From NCBI GenBank assembly GCA_902628195.1, contig CACOLY010000002.1, positions 22,631-86,630 on the forward strand: 64,000 bases of DNA, in the 5' to 3' direction. Below, one piece after another: positions 55,975-63,285 of this stretch. The notes below the pieces were generated by a model. The model was not told the DNA's origin, did not search any database, and saw only the letters and a program-made list of their open reading frames with translations. This DNA comes from an uncultured Pelagibacteraceae bacterium (GTDB lineage: Bacteria > Pseudomonadota > Alphaproteobacteria > Pelagibacterales > Pelagibacteraceae). A program made the position numbers and the translations under genes. Positions within the stretch are counted from its first letter, which is position 1; each line of letters begins with the position of its first letter.

Positions 55975-56585
55975 TTAGACTCTCCAGGCCATTCACCTTT
56001 TTTAGCTGCCCAATAACTTTTAAATAATTCAGATACGCCTTGAATAAGTAAAAAAACTATACCCACTAGTAAGCAAGTTTTTATCGGCCACATATAAGGC
56101 ATCCAAGTAGTATCCATGCCTCTCTCACCTCTTTGAATAGATTCTCCTACATAACCAATTGTCATGTAAAGAAAAACAATCAGTCCTGGAAAATAAAACA
56201 AAAGATATAACCAAAAATCAATAAGACCTTGGTTTTTAATTTTAAAATTTCTGTATAAGAAGTCAGCCCTGATATGTACTCCTCTAGAAAGAGCATAACC
56301 TGCACCTAACATAAAAAGTGCACCATATAAAAAACGACTTATATCATAAGCCCAAATAGTTGGTGCTAAAAAAAGTTTTCTTGCAAGTACCTCATAAGTC
56401 ATTGCAAAAATAAGAGGCATTAAAATCCAACAAACAATATTTCCAATCCACTTGCTAAACTTATCAATATTAATAATAGATTTTGCCATCCATGACGGCA
56501 TGTCTTCAGGCATTTTTCCTGAACCACCTCGCCTTTCGGCTATCATTTCATCTGATATATCAAGTTTACCTGGTTCGTCTGCCAT
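55971..56585 (-). CDS. dctQ: TRAP transporter small permease (DctQ)
   Basis: Small four-helix membrane subunit of the TRAP system, 204 residues. An unusually long hydrophilic N-terminus of about 40 residues (ADEPGKLDISDEMIAERRGG) precedes the first helix. The typical DctQ region is ISRFLYGALFMLGAGYALSRGVHIRADFLY. The order P-Q-M on the minus strand is standard; an intrinsic-terminator-like hairpin separates it from dctP. Confidence 0.93.
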   Translation of the reverse strand: MADEPGKLDISDEMIAERRGGSGKMPEDMPSWMAKSIINIDKFSKWIGNIVCWILMPLIFAMTYEVLARKLFLAPTIWAYDISRFLYGALFMLGAGYALSRGVHIRADFLYRNFKIKNQGLIDFWLYLLFYFPGLIVFLYMTIGYVGESIQRGERGMDTTWMPYMWPIKTCLLVGIVFLLIQGVSELFKSYWAAKKGEWPGESK

Positions 56586-56596
56586 AAAATTCTTGT

Positions 56597-56631
56597 AAAA
56601 AAAACTAGAGCGGACTGTAAAAGTCCGCTCT
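56597..56631 (-). terminator. Intercistronic intrinsic terminator/attenuator between dctP and dctQ
   Basis: A perfect 9-bp GC-containing stem AGAGCGGAC/GTCCGCTCT (56631-56623 with 56615-56607) with a 7-nt loop, followed on the minus strand by AG and eight T's (56604-56597). It lies after the dctP stop and before dctQ. Partial termination or 3'-end protection would give more binding protein than membrane subunits. Confidence 0.8.
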
Positions 56632-56654
56632 AATAAATTAAGATTAATTACTGA

Positions 56655-57749
56655 TTACTTTAATGTTGCTGCGTGAGCCATTCCTAGCTTAGCATTAGAC
56701 ATTTGAGCACCACTCCAGAAAGGAACGGCTATATCAGCAAATTTCTTCATTGAAGTATAAACTTCATTAAAGAATTTATTTTCAGCAGCATTCTTATTTA
56801 AAGAAGCTTTTGCTGCAGCCATATATTCTGTGAAATAATCAGAAGGTGTATCTTCTAAGATTACTCCGTGTTTAGTAGTTAACTCTTGTAAAGCTTTTCC
56901 GTTCTCATAGATTCTGTAACTTAAAGATTTAGCTAATGAAGCATTAGCGGCTACTTCAAGAGACTTCTTCTCATGATCACTCATAGCATTATAAGTTTTT
57001 CCAGTAATATAAAAGTCAGCATTTACTACTACTTGGTGTAAGCCTTGTAAGTAATAGTGCTTTAATACTTTTTGGAAACCAAATGTTAAGTCTGGTTTTG
57101 GACAACACCACTCAGCAGCATCGATAGTTCCTGCTTCCAAAGCTGGTAGAATATCTCCACCACCCATAGCAACAGATGCTATACCAATATCTTTGTAAGT
57201 TTGTCCTGGAATTCCTGGAGGAGTTCTGAATTTATATTTTCTAAAATCAGCCATATCTTTTATTGGTTTTGGAAACCAACCTAAAGCCTCTGGTCCAACT
57301 GGTTGAATCATAAATCCTTTAATATCTCTTCCCATTTCTTTCCAAAGTTGGTCATATAATTCTTTACCACCACCATATTGAAACCATGATAAGAAAGCTA
57401 TGTTATCTATACCAACTCCACCACCAGCTACTGGCGAACCAAATAGCATAGCCGCAGGGTGATCTCCTGACCAATAATGTGTCCATGCGAATCCACAGTC
57501 GATCAGACCTTTGTCAACAGCATCTAAAGTTTCTTTTACGCCAACAACTGCTCCAGCGGGTAAGATTTCAAATTTTAGAGATCCACCTGTTAAAGTTGTA
57601 ACAGTGTCAGTAAAGTCTTTTAACATCTTAACTTCATCAGCCTTAGTGTTAAGTACTGTTTGACATTTTAGTGTTTTTGCAGCATTAGCACTTGAAGTAA
57701 ATCCAATTACTAATAACGTTGCAAATAACATTGAAATGATTTTTTTCAT
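56655..57749 (-). CDS. dctP: TRAP transporter substrate-binding protein (DctP)
   Basis: Periplasmic solute-binding protein, 364 residues, with a signal peptide (MKKIISMLFATLLVIGFTSSANA). The conserved carboxylate-binding Arg is in KFRTPPGIPGQ; GGGDILPALEAGTIDAAEW is the family's hinge region, placing it nearer the TakP/2-oxo-acid or hydroxy-acid type than the C4-dicarboxylate type. An unusual CCPKPD follows. Good Shine-Dalgarno GAGG before the ATG. First gene of the transporter operon and likely the most highly expressed. Confidence 0.93.
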   Translation of the reverse strand: MKKIISMLFATLLVIGFTSSANAAKTLKCQTVLNTKADEVKMLKDFTDTVTTLTGGSLKFEILPAGAVVGVKETLDAVDKGLIDCGFAWTHYWSGDHPAAMLFGSPVAGGGVGIDNIAFLSWFQYGGGKELYDQLWKEMGRDIKGFMIQPVGPEALGWFPKPIKDMADFRKYKFRTPPGIPGQTYKDIGIASVAMGGGDILPALEAGTIDAAEWCCPKPDLTFGFQKVLKHYYLQGLHQVVVNADFYITGKTYNAMSDHEKKSLEVAANASLAKSLSYRIYENGKALQELTTKHGVILEDTPSDYFTEYMAAAKASLNKNAAENKFFNEVYTSMKKFADIAVPFWSGAQMSNAKLGMAHAATLK

Positions 57750-57882
57750 TATTTTTCCTCTTGTTAGTTAAATTTAACGTGTTGCATAAAATCAGAAAAA
57801 CAATGCTGACACAAGTGACAATTGATTAATATAAGTGTAAAAACAATAAATAACTTAAATTAAAAAAACTATTCAACTATTA
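57750..57882. promoter_or_regulatory. Divergent dctP / GMC oxidoreductase promoter region
   Basis: A 133-bp gap between the divergent dctP and oxidoreductase genes that must hold both promoters. It contains the perfect 12-bp palindrome GTTAAATTTAAC at 57767-57778, 17 bases before the dctP ATG, a possible operator. Candidate -35/-10 pairs on both strands are weak, so no start site is assigned. Confidence 0.4.
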
Positions 57883-59478
57883 ATGGAAAATTTTGATTAT
57901 GTAATTATTGGAGCAGGTTCAGCAGGATGTGTACTTGCTAACAGGCTTTCAGAAAACCCTAATAATAAAGTGGTGTTAATTGAAGCTGGTGGAAAAGATA
58001 ATTATCCGTGGATACATATTCCCGTTGGATATTTTAAAACTATGCATAATCCATCTGTAGATTGGTGCTACAAAACTGAGCCAGATGAAACAATGAATAA
58101 TAGATCAATTCGTTATCCTCGAGGTAAAACTCTAGGAGGAAGTTCATCTATTAATGGTCTACTTTATATAAGAGGACAAAGTAGAGATTATGATGTTTGG
58201 CGTCAATTAGGAAACACTGGTTGGGGCTGGGATGATGTTCTTCCTTATTTTATTAAATCAGAAAATCAAGAAAGAGGGCAAAACGATTTCCATGGTGTCG
58301 GTGGACCCCTTTCAGTTTCAGATCAAAGAATTCAATTGCCTCTTTTAAATGAATTTCAAAATGCTGCTGAGGAATTTGGTATTCCTAGAACAAAAGATTT
58401 CAATACTGGCGATAATCATGGTTGTGGCTACTTCCAGGTAACTGAAAAAGACGGTTTTAGATGTAGTACTGCAGTTGGATATTTGAATCCAATTAAAAAC
58501 AGAAAAAATTTATCTATTATTACTAATGCTCATGTGAAAAAAATTAATTTTGAAAATAAAACTGCTAGAGAAGTTGAATATTGGCAAGAAAATCAACTAA
58601 AAAAAATAACTTCAAATAAAGAGATAATCCTTTCGTCAGGTGCAATAGGTTCTCCTCAAATTTTACAAACATCTGGAATAGGAAATTCTCAAAAACTAAA
58701 AAATTTAGGTATTAAAATAGTTCATGAATTAAAGGGTGTAGGTGAGAATTTGCAAGATCATCTTATGTTTAGACCTATATACAAAGTTCATGGTCTTAAA
58801 TCACTTAATAAGAAAATAAATAGTTTGATAGGAAATCTAATGATTGGTTTAGAATACATATTTAATCGTAGTGGACCAATGACTATGGGTGCAAGTCAAA
58901 TGTGCATGTTTGCAAAAAGTGATCCATCATTGGAATTGCCTGATCTTCAGTGGCATGTCCAACCAATGAGTATGGATACGTTAGGTGCAACTAAAAATCA
59001 TGATTTTCATGCTTTTACACCTACAGTTTCAAATATAAGACCAACTAGTAGAGGAAACGTAAGTATTGTAGACAAAGACTCAAGAACGTACGCCAAAATA
59101 AAAATGAATTATCTTTCAACTGAACATGATCGAATGGTAGCAGCAAAAGGGTTAAAACTTACAAGAAAGATAGTAATGGAGTCCGAAACTTTTAAAAAAT
59201 ATAAGCCTGAAGAGTATAGGCCAGGAATTGATATAAATAATAATGAAGAATTAGTTAAAGCTGGTTCTGATTATACTCAAACTATTTTTCATCCAGTTGG
59301 AACCTGTAAGATGGGTCAAGATGATATGGCTGTAGTTGATGAAAAATTAAATGTAAAAGGAATTAAAAATTTAAGAGTAATTGATGCATCAATTATGCCA
59401 AACATTACGTCAGGAAATACAAATGCACCTACAATAATGATTGCAGAAAAAGGTGCTGATATGATACTTACAAGTTAA
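57883..59478 (+). CDS. GMC family FAD-dependent oxidoreductase (choline dehydrogenase-like)
   Basis: Oxidises an alcohol to an aldehyde or further using FAD. The 531-residue protein has the ADP-binding DYVIIGAGSAGCVLANRL, the GMC signature 1 PRGKTLGGSSSINGLLY, signature 2 GAIGSPQILQTSGIG, and the active-site His/Asn pair in FHPVGTCKMG and GNTNAPT. BetA-like in length, but no betaine genes are nearby; the divergent TRAP operon suggests an imported hydroxy compound as substrate (inference). It shares one base with the next gene. Confidence 0.93.
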   Translation: MENFDYVIIGAGSAGCVLANRLSENPNNKVVLIEAGGKDNYPWIHIPVGYFKTMHNPSVDWCYKTEPDETMNNRSIRYPRGKTLGGSSSINGLLYIRGQSRDYDVWRQLGNTGWGWDDVLPYFIKSENQERGQNDFHGVGGPLSVSDQRIQLPLLNEFQNAAEEFGIPRTKDFNTGDNHGCGYFQVTEKDGFRCSTAVGYLNPIKNRKNLSIITNAHVKKINFENKTAREVEYWQENQLKKITSNKEIILSSGAIGSPQILQTSGIGNSQKLKNLGIKIVHELKGVGENLQDHLMFRPIYKVHGLKSLNKKINSLIGNLMIGLEYIFNRSGPMTMGASQMCMFAKSDPSLELPDLQWHVQPMSMDTLGATKNHDFHAFTPTVSNIRPTSRGNVSIVDKDSRTYAKIKMNYLSTEHDRMVAAKGLKLTRKIVMESETFKKYKPEEYRPGIDINNNEELVKAGSDYTQTIFHPVGTCKMGQDDMAVVDEKLNVKGIKNLRVIDASIMPNITSGNTNAPTIMIAEKGADMILTS

Positions 59479-60071
59479 TGTTTGCTGATTTATTTACTCC
59501 AGAACAATTAACAATTTTAACTCAAATAATATTAATTGATTTAGTTTTAGCTGGAGATAACGCAATTATCATTGGAATGGTTGCTTCAAAATTTCCTTTA
59601 GAACAAAGAAAAAAAATTATTTTTTTTGGAATTGGTGGTGCTGTAATTCTAAGAATAATTTTAACTTTATTAACTGCTTATTTATTACAAATAACTGGGT
59701 TAAGACTTCTTGGTGGAATTCTTTTACTCTATATAGTTTATAAACTTTATACGGATGTAATTAAGGGTTCCGATCGCGATGAAAATATTAAAGTAGATAA
59801 TTCAAGTTTTCTTAAAGCTATTTGGACAATTTTATTAGCAGACTTCACTATGAGTTTAGATAACGTTTTAGGAGTTGCTGGAGCTGCAGGAGATCATTAT
59901 GGTTTACTTGTATTTGGTTTAGTTTTATCAATTGTATTAATGGCTTTCGCTGCAACATTAATTTCTAATTGGATAAAAAAATATAAATGGATTGCATGGG
60001 CCGGATTATTAGCGATTTTAATTGTTGCTATTGAATTGATTTATACAGATATTCAAATATTATTTTTATAA
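59478..60071 (+). CDS. YjbE/TerC family integral membrane protein
   Basis: A 197-residue protein with about six to seven helices and the family's acidic intramembrane motifs LVLAGDNAIIIGMV and DFTMSLDNVLGVAGAAGDH. TerC/YjbE members have been linked to metal-ion export, notably manganese. The link to the flanking dehydrogenases is unclear; it may just share the transcript. It overlaps the genes on both sides by one base. Confidence 0.88.
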   Translation: MFADLFTPEQLTILTQIILIDLVLAGDNAIIIGMVASKFPLEQRKKIIFFGIGGAVILRIILTLLTAYLLQITGLRLLGGILLLYIVYKLYTDVIKGSDRDENIKVDNSSFLKAIWTILLADFTMSLDNVLGVAGAAGDHYGLLVFGLVLSIVLMAFAATLISNWIKKYKWIAWAGLLAILIVAIELIYTDIQILFL

Positions 60072-60838
60072 TGTATTTAAAAAATTATAACCTTAAAAAT
60101 AAAACGGCAGTTGTAACTGGTGCCGGCAAAGGTATAGGAAGGGCATGTGCAATAGCTCTTGCTGAGGCTGGTGCAAATTTAGTTATAATCAGTAGAACTC
60201 AAAAAGATTTAAATGAGGTTTCAAAAATAATAAAAAAACTTAAATCTAAATGCAAATCCTATGTTTGTGACATTACTAATTATAATCAAATTAAAGAAAT
60301 AATTAATAAACAAGCTAAAATTGATATTCTAATCAATAATGCAGGTAATAATATTCCAGAGCACTTTACAAAAGTAAAAACCAAAAATATGGAATATCTA
60401 GTTAAGATAAATACAATAGCTACTTTTAATCTAGCTCAACTGTGTGTTCTAAAAATGATTAAATCTAAAAATAGAAAAAAAGTTGGTGGTGCTATTATTA
60501 ACATGTCCTCTCAAATGGGTCATGTTGGGGGTCCCATTAGAAGTGTTTACAACATGACTAAATTTGGCTTGGAAGGGCTTACAAAAGGAATGTCCATTGA
60601 TTTAGCTAAATATAACATTAGAGTAAATACAGTTTGTCCCACATTTGTTGTTACACCTATGACTAAAAAATTTCTTAAGAGCAAAAAATTTAAAAATGAA
60701 GTTTTAGGAAATATCCCTTTAGGAAAATTTGCAGAACTTTCAGATGTAGCAAGTGCCGCTGTTTTTTTAGCTTCAGATGCAGCATCAATGATTACTGGTA
60801 CTTCATTATTGGTTGATGGTGGATGGACAGCAAAATAA
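60071..60838 (+). CDS. SDR family oxidoreductase (second copy)
   Basis: A 255-residue classical SDR: TGAGKGIG near 17, NNAG near 89, catalytic Ser in NMSSQMG, YNMTK, and the end LLVDGGWTAK. A basic pair after strand 2 (IISRTQKDL) suggests NADP preference, unlike the first SDR. It probably acts with the GMC oxidoreductase on an imported substrate, but the substrate cannot be read from the sequence. It overlaps the M23 gene by 16 bp. Confidence 0.85.
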   Translation: MYLKNYNLKNKTAVVTGAGKGIGRACAIALAEAGANLVIISRTQKDLNEVSKIIKKLKSKCKSYVCDITNYNQIKEIINKQAKIDILINNAGNNIPEHFTKVKTKNMEYLVKINTIATFNLAQLCVLKMIKSKNRKKVGGAIINMSSQMGHVGGPIRSVYNMTKFGLEGLTKGMSIDLAKYNIRVNTVCPTFVVTPMTKKFLKSKKFKNEVLGNIPLGKFAELSDVASAAVFLASDAASMITGTSLLVDGGWTAK

Positions 60839-61626
60839 TATCTAGGTTATTATTAATAATAATCTTTTTTTTTACAACTCATCTCAATGCGATTGAATTT
60901 AAAGGTAAATTCGTACAAGGCCATTATATTATTGGGATAACTGACCCATTAGCTAAAATTATTATTGATAAAAAAGAAGTAAGAGTGAGTAAGGATGGTT
61001 ATTTTGTTTTTGGTCTTGATAGAGATAGAAAATTTGATGTTACAATTACAAAATATATTAATGGAAAAAAAGAAAAAATAATAAAAAAAGTCATTAAAAG
61101 AAAATATAACATTCAACGAATTGATGGTTTAGAGGAAAGTAAAGTAACTCCCCCAGAGTCAGTTTATAAAAGAATTAAAGAAGAAAATAATAAAATTGGT
61201 AAGGCAAGAGCAATTAATTCTGATTTACCTTTTTTTAAAAATCAATTTATCATGCCTGTTAAAGGAATTATAAGTGGTGTTTATGGAAGTCAAAGAATAC
61301 TGAATGGAAAACCAAAATGGCCTCATTATGGGATAGACATTGCAGCTAAGAAAGGTACCAAAATAAAATCCTCTGCCACAGGGGTGGTTACAATGGCTGA
61401 GGTAGATCTATACTATACAGGTGGAACAATTATTATGGACCATGGTCATGGTATCTCTACGATTTATTCCCACCTAGAAACTCTAAATGTTAAAGTTGGT
61501 GATGAAATCCTTCAAGGAGATGTAATTGGAACAGTTGGATCTACTGGACGATCAACTGGACCACATTTAGATTTTAGAATTAATTGGTTTCAAACAAGAC
61601 TAGATCCAATGTCTTTAATAAATTAG
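60823..61626 (+). CDS. M23 family metallopeptidase (LytM/peptidoglycan hydrolase type)
   Basis: A 267-residue exported protein with a signal peptide (…LLIIIFFFTTHLNA), a beta-rich N-terminal domain (residues 25-130) and a C-terminal LytM domain. The zinc ligands are visible: His/Asp in WPHYGIDIAAKKGT, His in TIYSHLETL, and the last His in GPHLDFRINW. All catalytic positions appear intact, so it may cut peptidoglycan cross-links rather than act as an EnvC-like activator. It ends 4 bp from the convergent methyltransferase gene. Confidence 0.92.
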   Translation: MDSKIISRLLLIIIFFFTTHLNAIEFKGKFVQGHYIIGITDPLAKIIIDKKEVRVSKDGYFVFGLDRDRKFDVTITKYINGKKEKIIKKVIKRKYNIQRIDGLEESKVTPPESVYKRIKEENNKIGKARAINSDLPFFKNQFIMPVKGIISGVYGSQRILNGKPKWPHYGIDIAAKKGTKIKSSATGVVTMAEVDLYYTGGTIIMDHGHGISTIYSHLETLNVKVGDEILQGDVIGTVGSTGRSTGPHLDFRINWFQTRLDPMSLIN

Positions 61627-61630
61627 ATAA

Positions 61631-62509
61631 TTATTTTTTCCTGGATAAGAATTTTTTGATAAAACGACCAGGGCTTAATACCTCTCTATATAAATAAAAA
61701 ATTATTTTTTGGAATAAATTATAATCATCAGGAAAACGCCTTATATAAGATGGAAGAGGTTGGATCTTTTCATTATTTATATTGATTTTATGCCAACCTA
61801 ATCTAAGAGGTTTTGTTGTATGAAAACTTCCGTCGTAACCACAAAAAATAAAATTCTTAATTTCATTATCATCAATTAAATCATCTATAGAAATAGTTTC
61901 TTTTAAAATTAATTCAAAATATGATTTCTCAACAAAAAATAGATTGCAATGACTGCTTGCAACAACCTCATAATTTTTTATCTTTCCTAATTGAATTAAA
62001 GATTTTGCACTACAACCTTGTTTAATAGAAAAATCCTTTTTTTGAATAAATTCAACTGAGTTCGGTATTAAATGATTAAACTCAATACAAATAATTTTTG
62101 GTCTGAATTCTTTCAAACTTTCAAAAATATAATAATCACAACCATCTATATCTATTGATAAAAAATCAAAATTCTTAGGAATTTTTGTATTTTTTAGTGT
62201 GTTATCTAGATTATTTTCACCTGTAAAATTTATAAATTTGTTAATCTTAATAATTTCATTTTGTGGAAAATTTTGACAAAGTTTTTTATAATATTTTTTA
62301 TCACCTTCTATTAATACGGCTTTATAATTATGATTTTTTATTAAATTTAATGTATTCGAGTCCGAAACCCCATCTCTAGCACCAAACTCAACACACCAAT
62401 TATCATGATCTTTTTTATCAAGACGATTAAGAATTTCTTTCAGGATACCATCTTCTCCAAACTGTGAGTATATTTTATCACTAAATTTGTTTAATGTTTC
62501 TTTTTTCAT
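61631..62509 (-). CDS. FkbM-like SAM-dependent methyltransferase
   Basis: A 292-residue protein with a Rossmann-type core: YSQFGEDGILKEIL, WCVEFGARDGVSDSNT (SAM-binding glycine region), AVLIEGDKKYYKKL, and FLSIDIDGCDYYIFE. This pattern resembles FkbM-type methyltransferases found in polysaccharide gene clusters. The C-terminus is strongly basic. Substrate unknown; a surface glycan or lipid is a guess. It follows the other methyltransferase-like gene by 11 bp. Confidence 0.65.
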   Translation of the reverse strand: MKKETLNKFSDKIYSQFGEDGILKEILNRLDKKDHDNWCVEFGARDGVSDSNTLNLIKNHNYKAVLIEGDKKYYKKLCQNFPQNEIIKINKFINFTGENNLDNTLKNTKIPKNFDFLSIDIDGCDYYIFESLKEFRPKIICIEFNHLIPNSVEFIQKKDFSIKQGCSAKSLIQLGKIKNYEVVASSHCNLFFVEKSYFELILKETISIDDLIDDNEIKNFIFCGYDGSFHTTKPLRLGWHKININNEKIQPLPSYIRRFPDDYNLFQKIIFYLYREVLSPGRFIKKFLSRKK

Positions 62510-62520
62510 TCTATTAATTG

Positions 62521-63084
62521 CTATTCATAACCCAAAAGAACTTGTTCTTTTGTTTCATTAATAATTTTAAAATTATTTTCTAACATAAAGTCAATAGAAA
62601 GATTTGTTTTTGACCCTTTATCATCCAGTAAAACTAATGATTTTTTATGAAGTTTGCTTTGCGCAACTTTAATTTCTTTTAATTGATGATCTGATGCTTC
62701 TTTAAATTGTCCATCCAAAGAATCTAAATACAAAAAATCTATATTCTTATTAAAAGATGATAAAAATTTAACACTATCATCCGTAACAAATTCAACAAAT
62801 TTTTTATTATTTTCAACAAATTTTTTAGCATTTTTAATATTTTTTTTTTCAATATCACAAGAGGTCAATTTACCATTAACAAATTTTGCATAATCAGTAA
62901 AAATCATAGTGCTCATTCCATCTTTCCAATTAATTTTTGAAAAAAAAATAAATTTTATTTTTCCTCTAGCACAACCGGTTTCTACAATTGTCTTTAAATT
63001 TCTTTTATTTGCCTCTAATAGCGCAAATTTGAATGACTCAAATCTTATATTTTTTGGATGATTGTATTTTTTTAAAAATTCCAT
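62521..63084 (-). CDS. Probable class I SAM-dependent methyltransferase
   Basis: A 187-residue protein from the ATG at 63084 (MEFLKKYNHP); the track's 63102 is a TTG with six poor extra residues. SAM-fold elements: IVETGCARGK (motif I, with the Gly loop), LTSCDIEKKNIKNAKKFV (acidic end of strand 2), and IDFLYLDSLDG (motif after strand 4). The substrate is unknown. Its leader region carries the terminator and alternative pairings described after amt. Confidence 0.65.
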   Translation of the reverse strand: MEFLKKYNHPKNIRFESFKFALLEANKRNLKTIVETGCARGKIKFIFFSKINWKDGMSTMIFTDYAKFVNGKLTSCDIEKKNIKNAKKFVENNKKFVEFVTDDSVKFLSSFNKNIDFLYLDSLDGQFKEASDHQLKEIKVAQSKLHKKSLVLLDDKGSKTNLSIDFMLENNFKIINETKEQVLLGYE

Positions 63085-63134
63085 CAATTCTAATATAATC
63101 AATTAATTTAATAATTACATTAGATCTAAATAAT

Positions 63135-63160
63135 AAAAAAGCTCCTTGATGGAGGGGCTT
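63135..63160 (-). terminator. Intrinsic terminator downstream of amt
   Basis: On the minus strand CTCC-ATCAA-GGAG (63154-63142), extended by AAG/CTT across a CCC bulge, is followed by TTTTTT (63140-63135). It lies about 100 bp after the amt stop and 50 bp before the methyltransferase ATG, so it ends the amt transcript or attenuates the next gene. Confidence 0.6.
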
Positions 63161-63245
63161 CTTTGTTAACTAGATAGAGGAAGTTAATTTTTTTAGGAGG
63201 CTCTTTGATGAGTAATGTTGAATCACACAGAGAGCAAAGAGCCCC
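63154..63245 (-). ncRNA. Alternative-pairing RNA element in the amt 3' region
   Basis: On the minus strand, segment A GGGGCTCTTTG (63245-63235) can pair with B CAAAGAGCCTC (63207-63197; 11 bp with one G-U) or with C CAAAGAAGCCCC (63165-63154; 11 bp with one bulged A). C also supplies the 5' arm of the terminator, so A:C and the terminator compete while A:B leaves the terminator free. A TTAACT/AGTTAA hairpin sits between B and C. The layout is riboswitch- or attenuator-like; the function is unproven. Confidence 0.45.
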
Positions 63246-63285
63246 TTTATTGCATGCAATTAGTCTCTTATCGCGTAAGCAATAA
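63208..63285 (+). CDS. Possible 25-aa ORF antisense to the amt end
   Basis: Plus-strand ORF MSNVESHREQRAPLLHAISLLSRKQ with a perfect AGGAGG (63195-63200) 7 bases before the ATG, rare in this window where most genes lack one. It runs 26 bases into the amt 3' end on the other strand, and its ribosome-binding site lies inside the invertible GGCTCTTTG element. It may be a real peptide, a leader peptide, or a coincidence of the RNA structure on the other strand. Confidence 0.25.
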   Translation: MSNVESHREQRAPLLHAISLLSRKQ

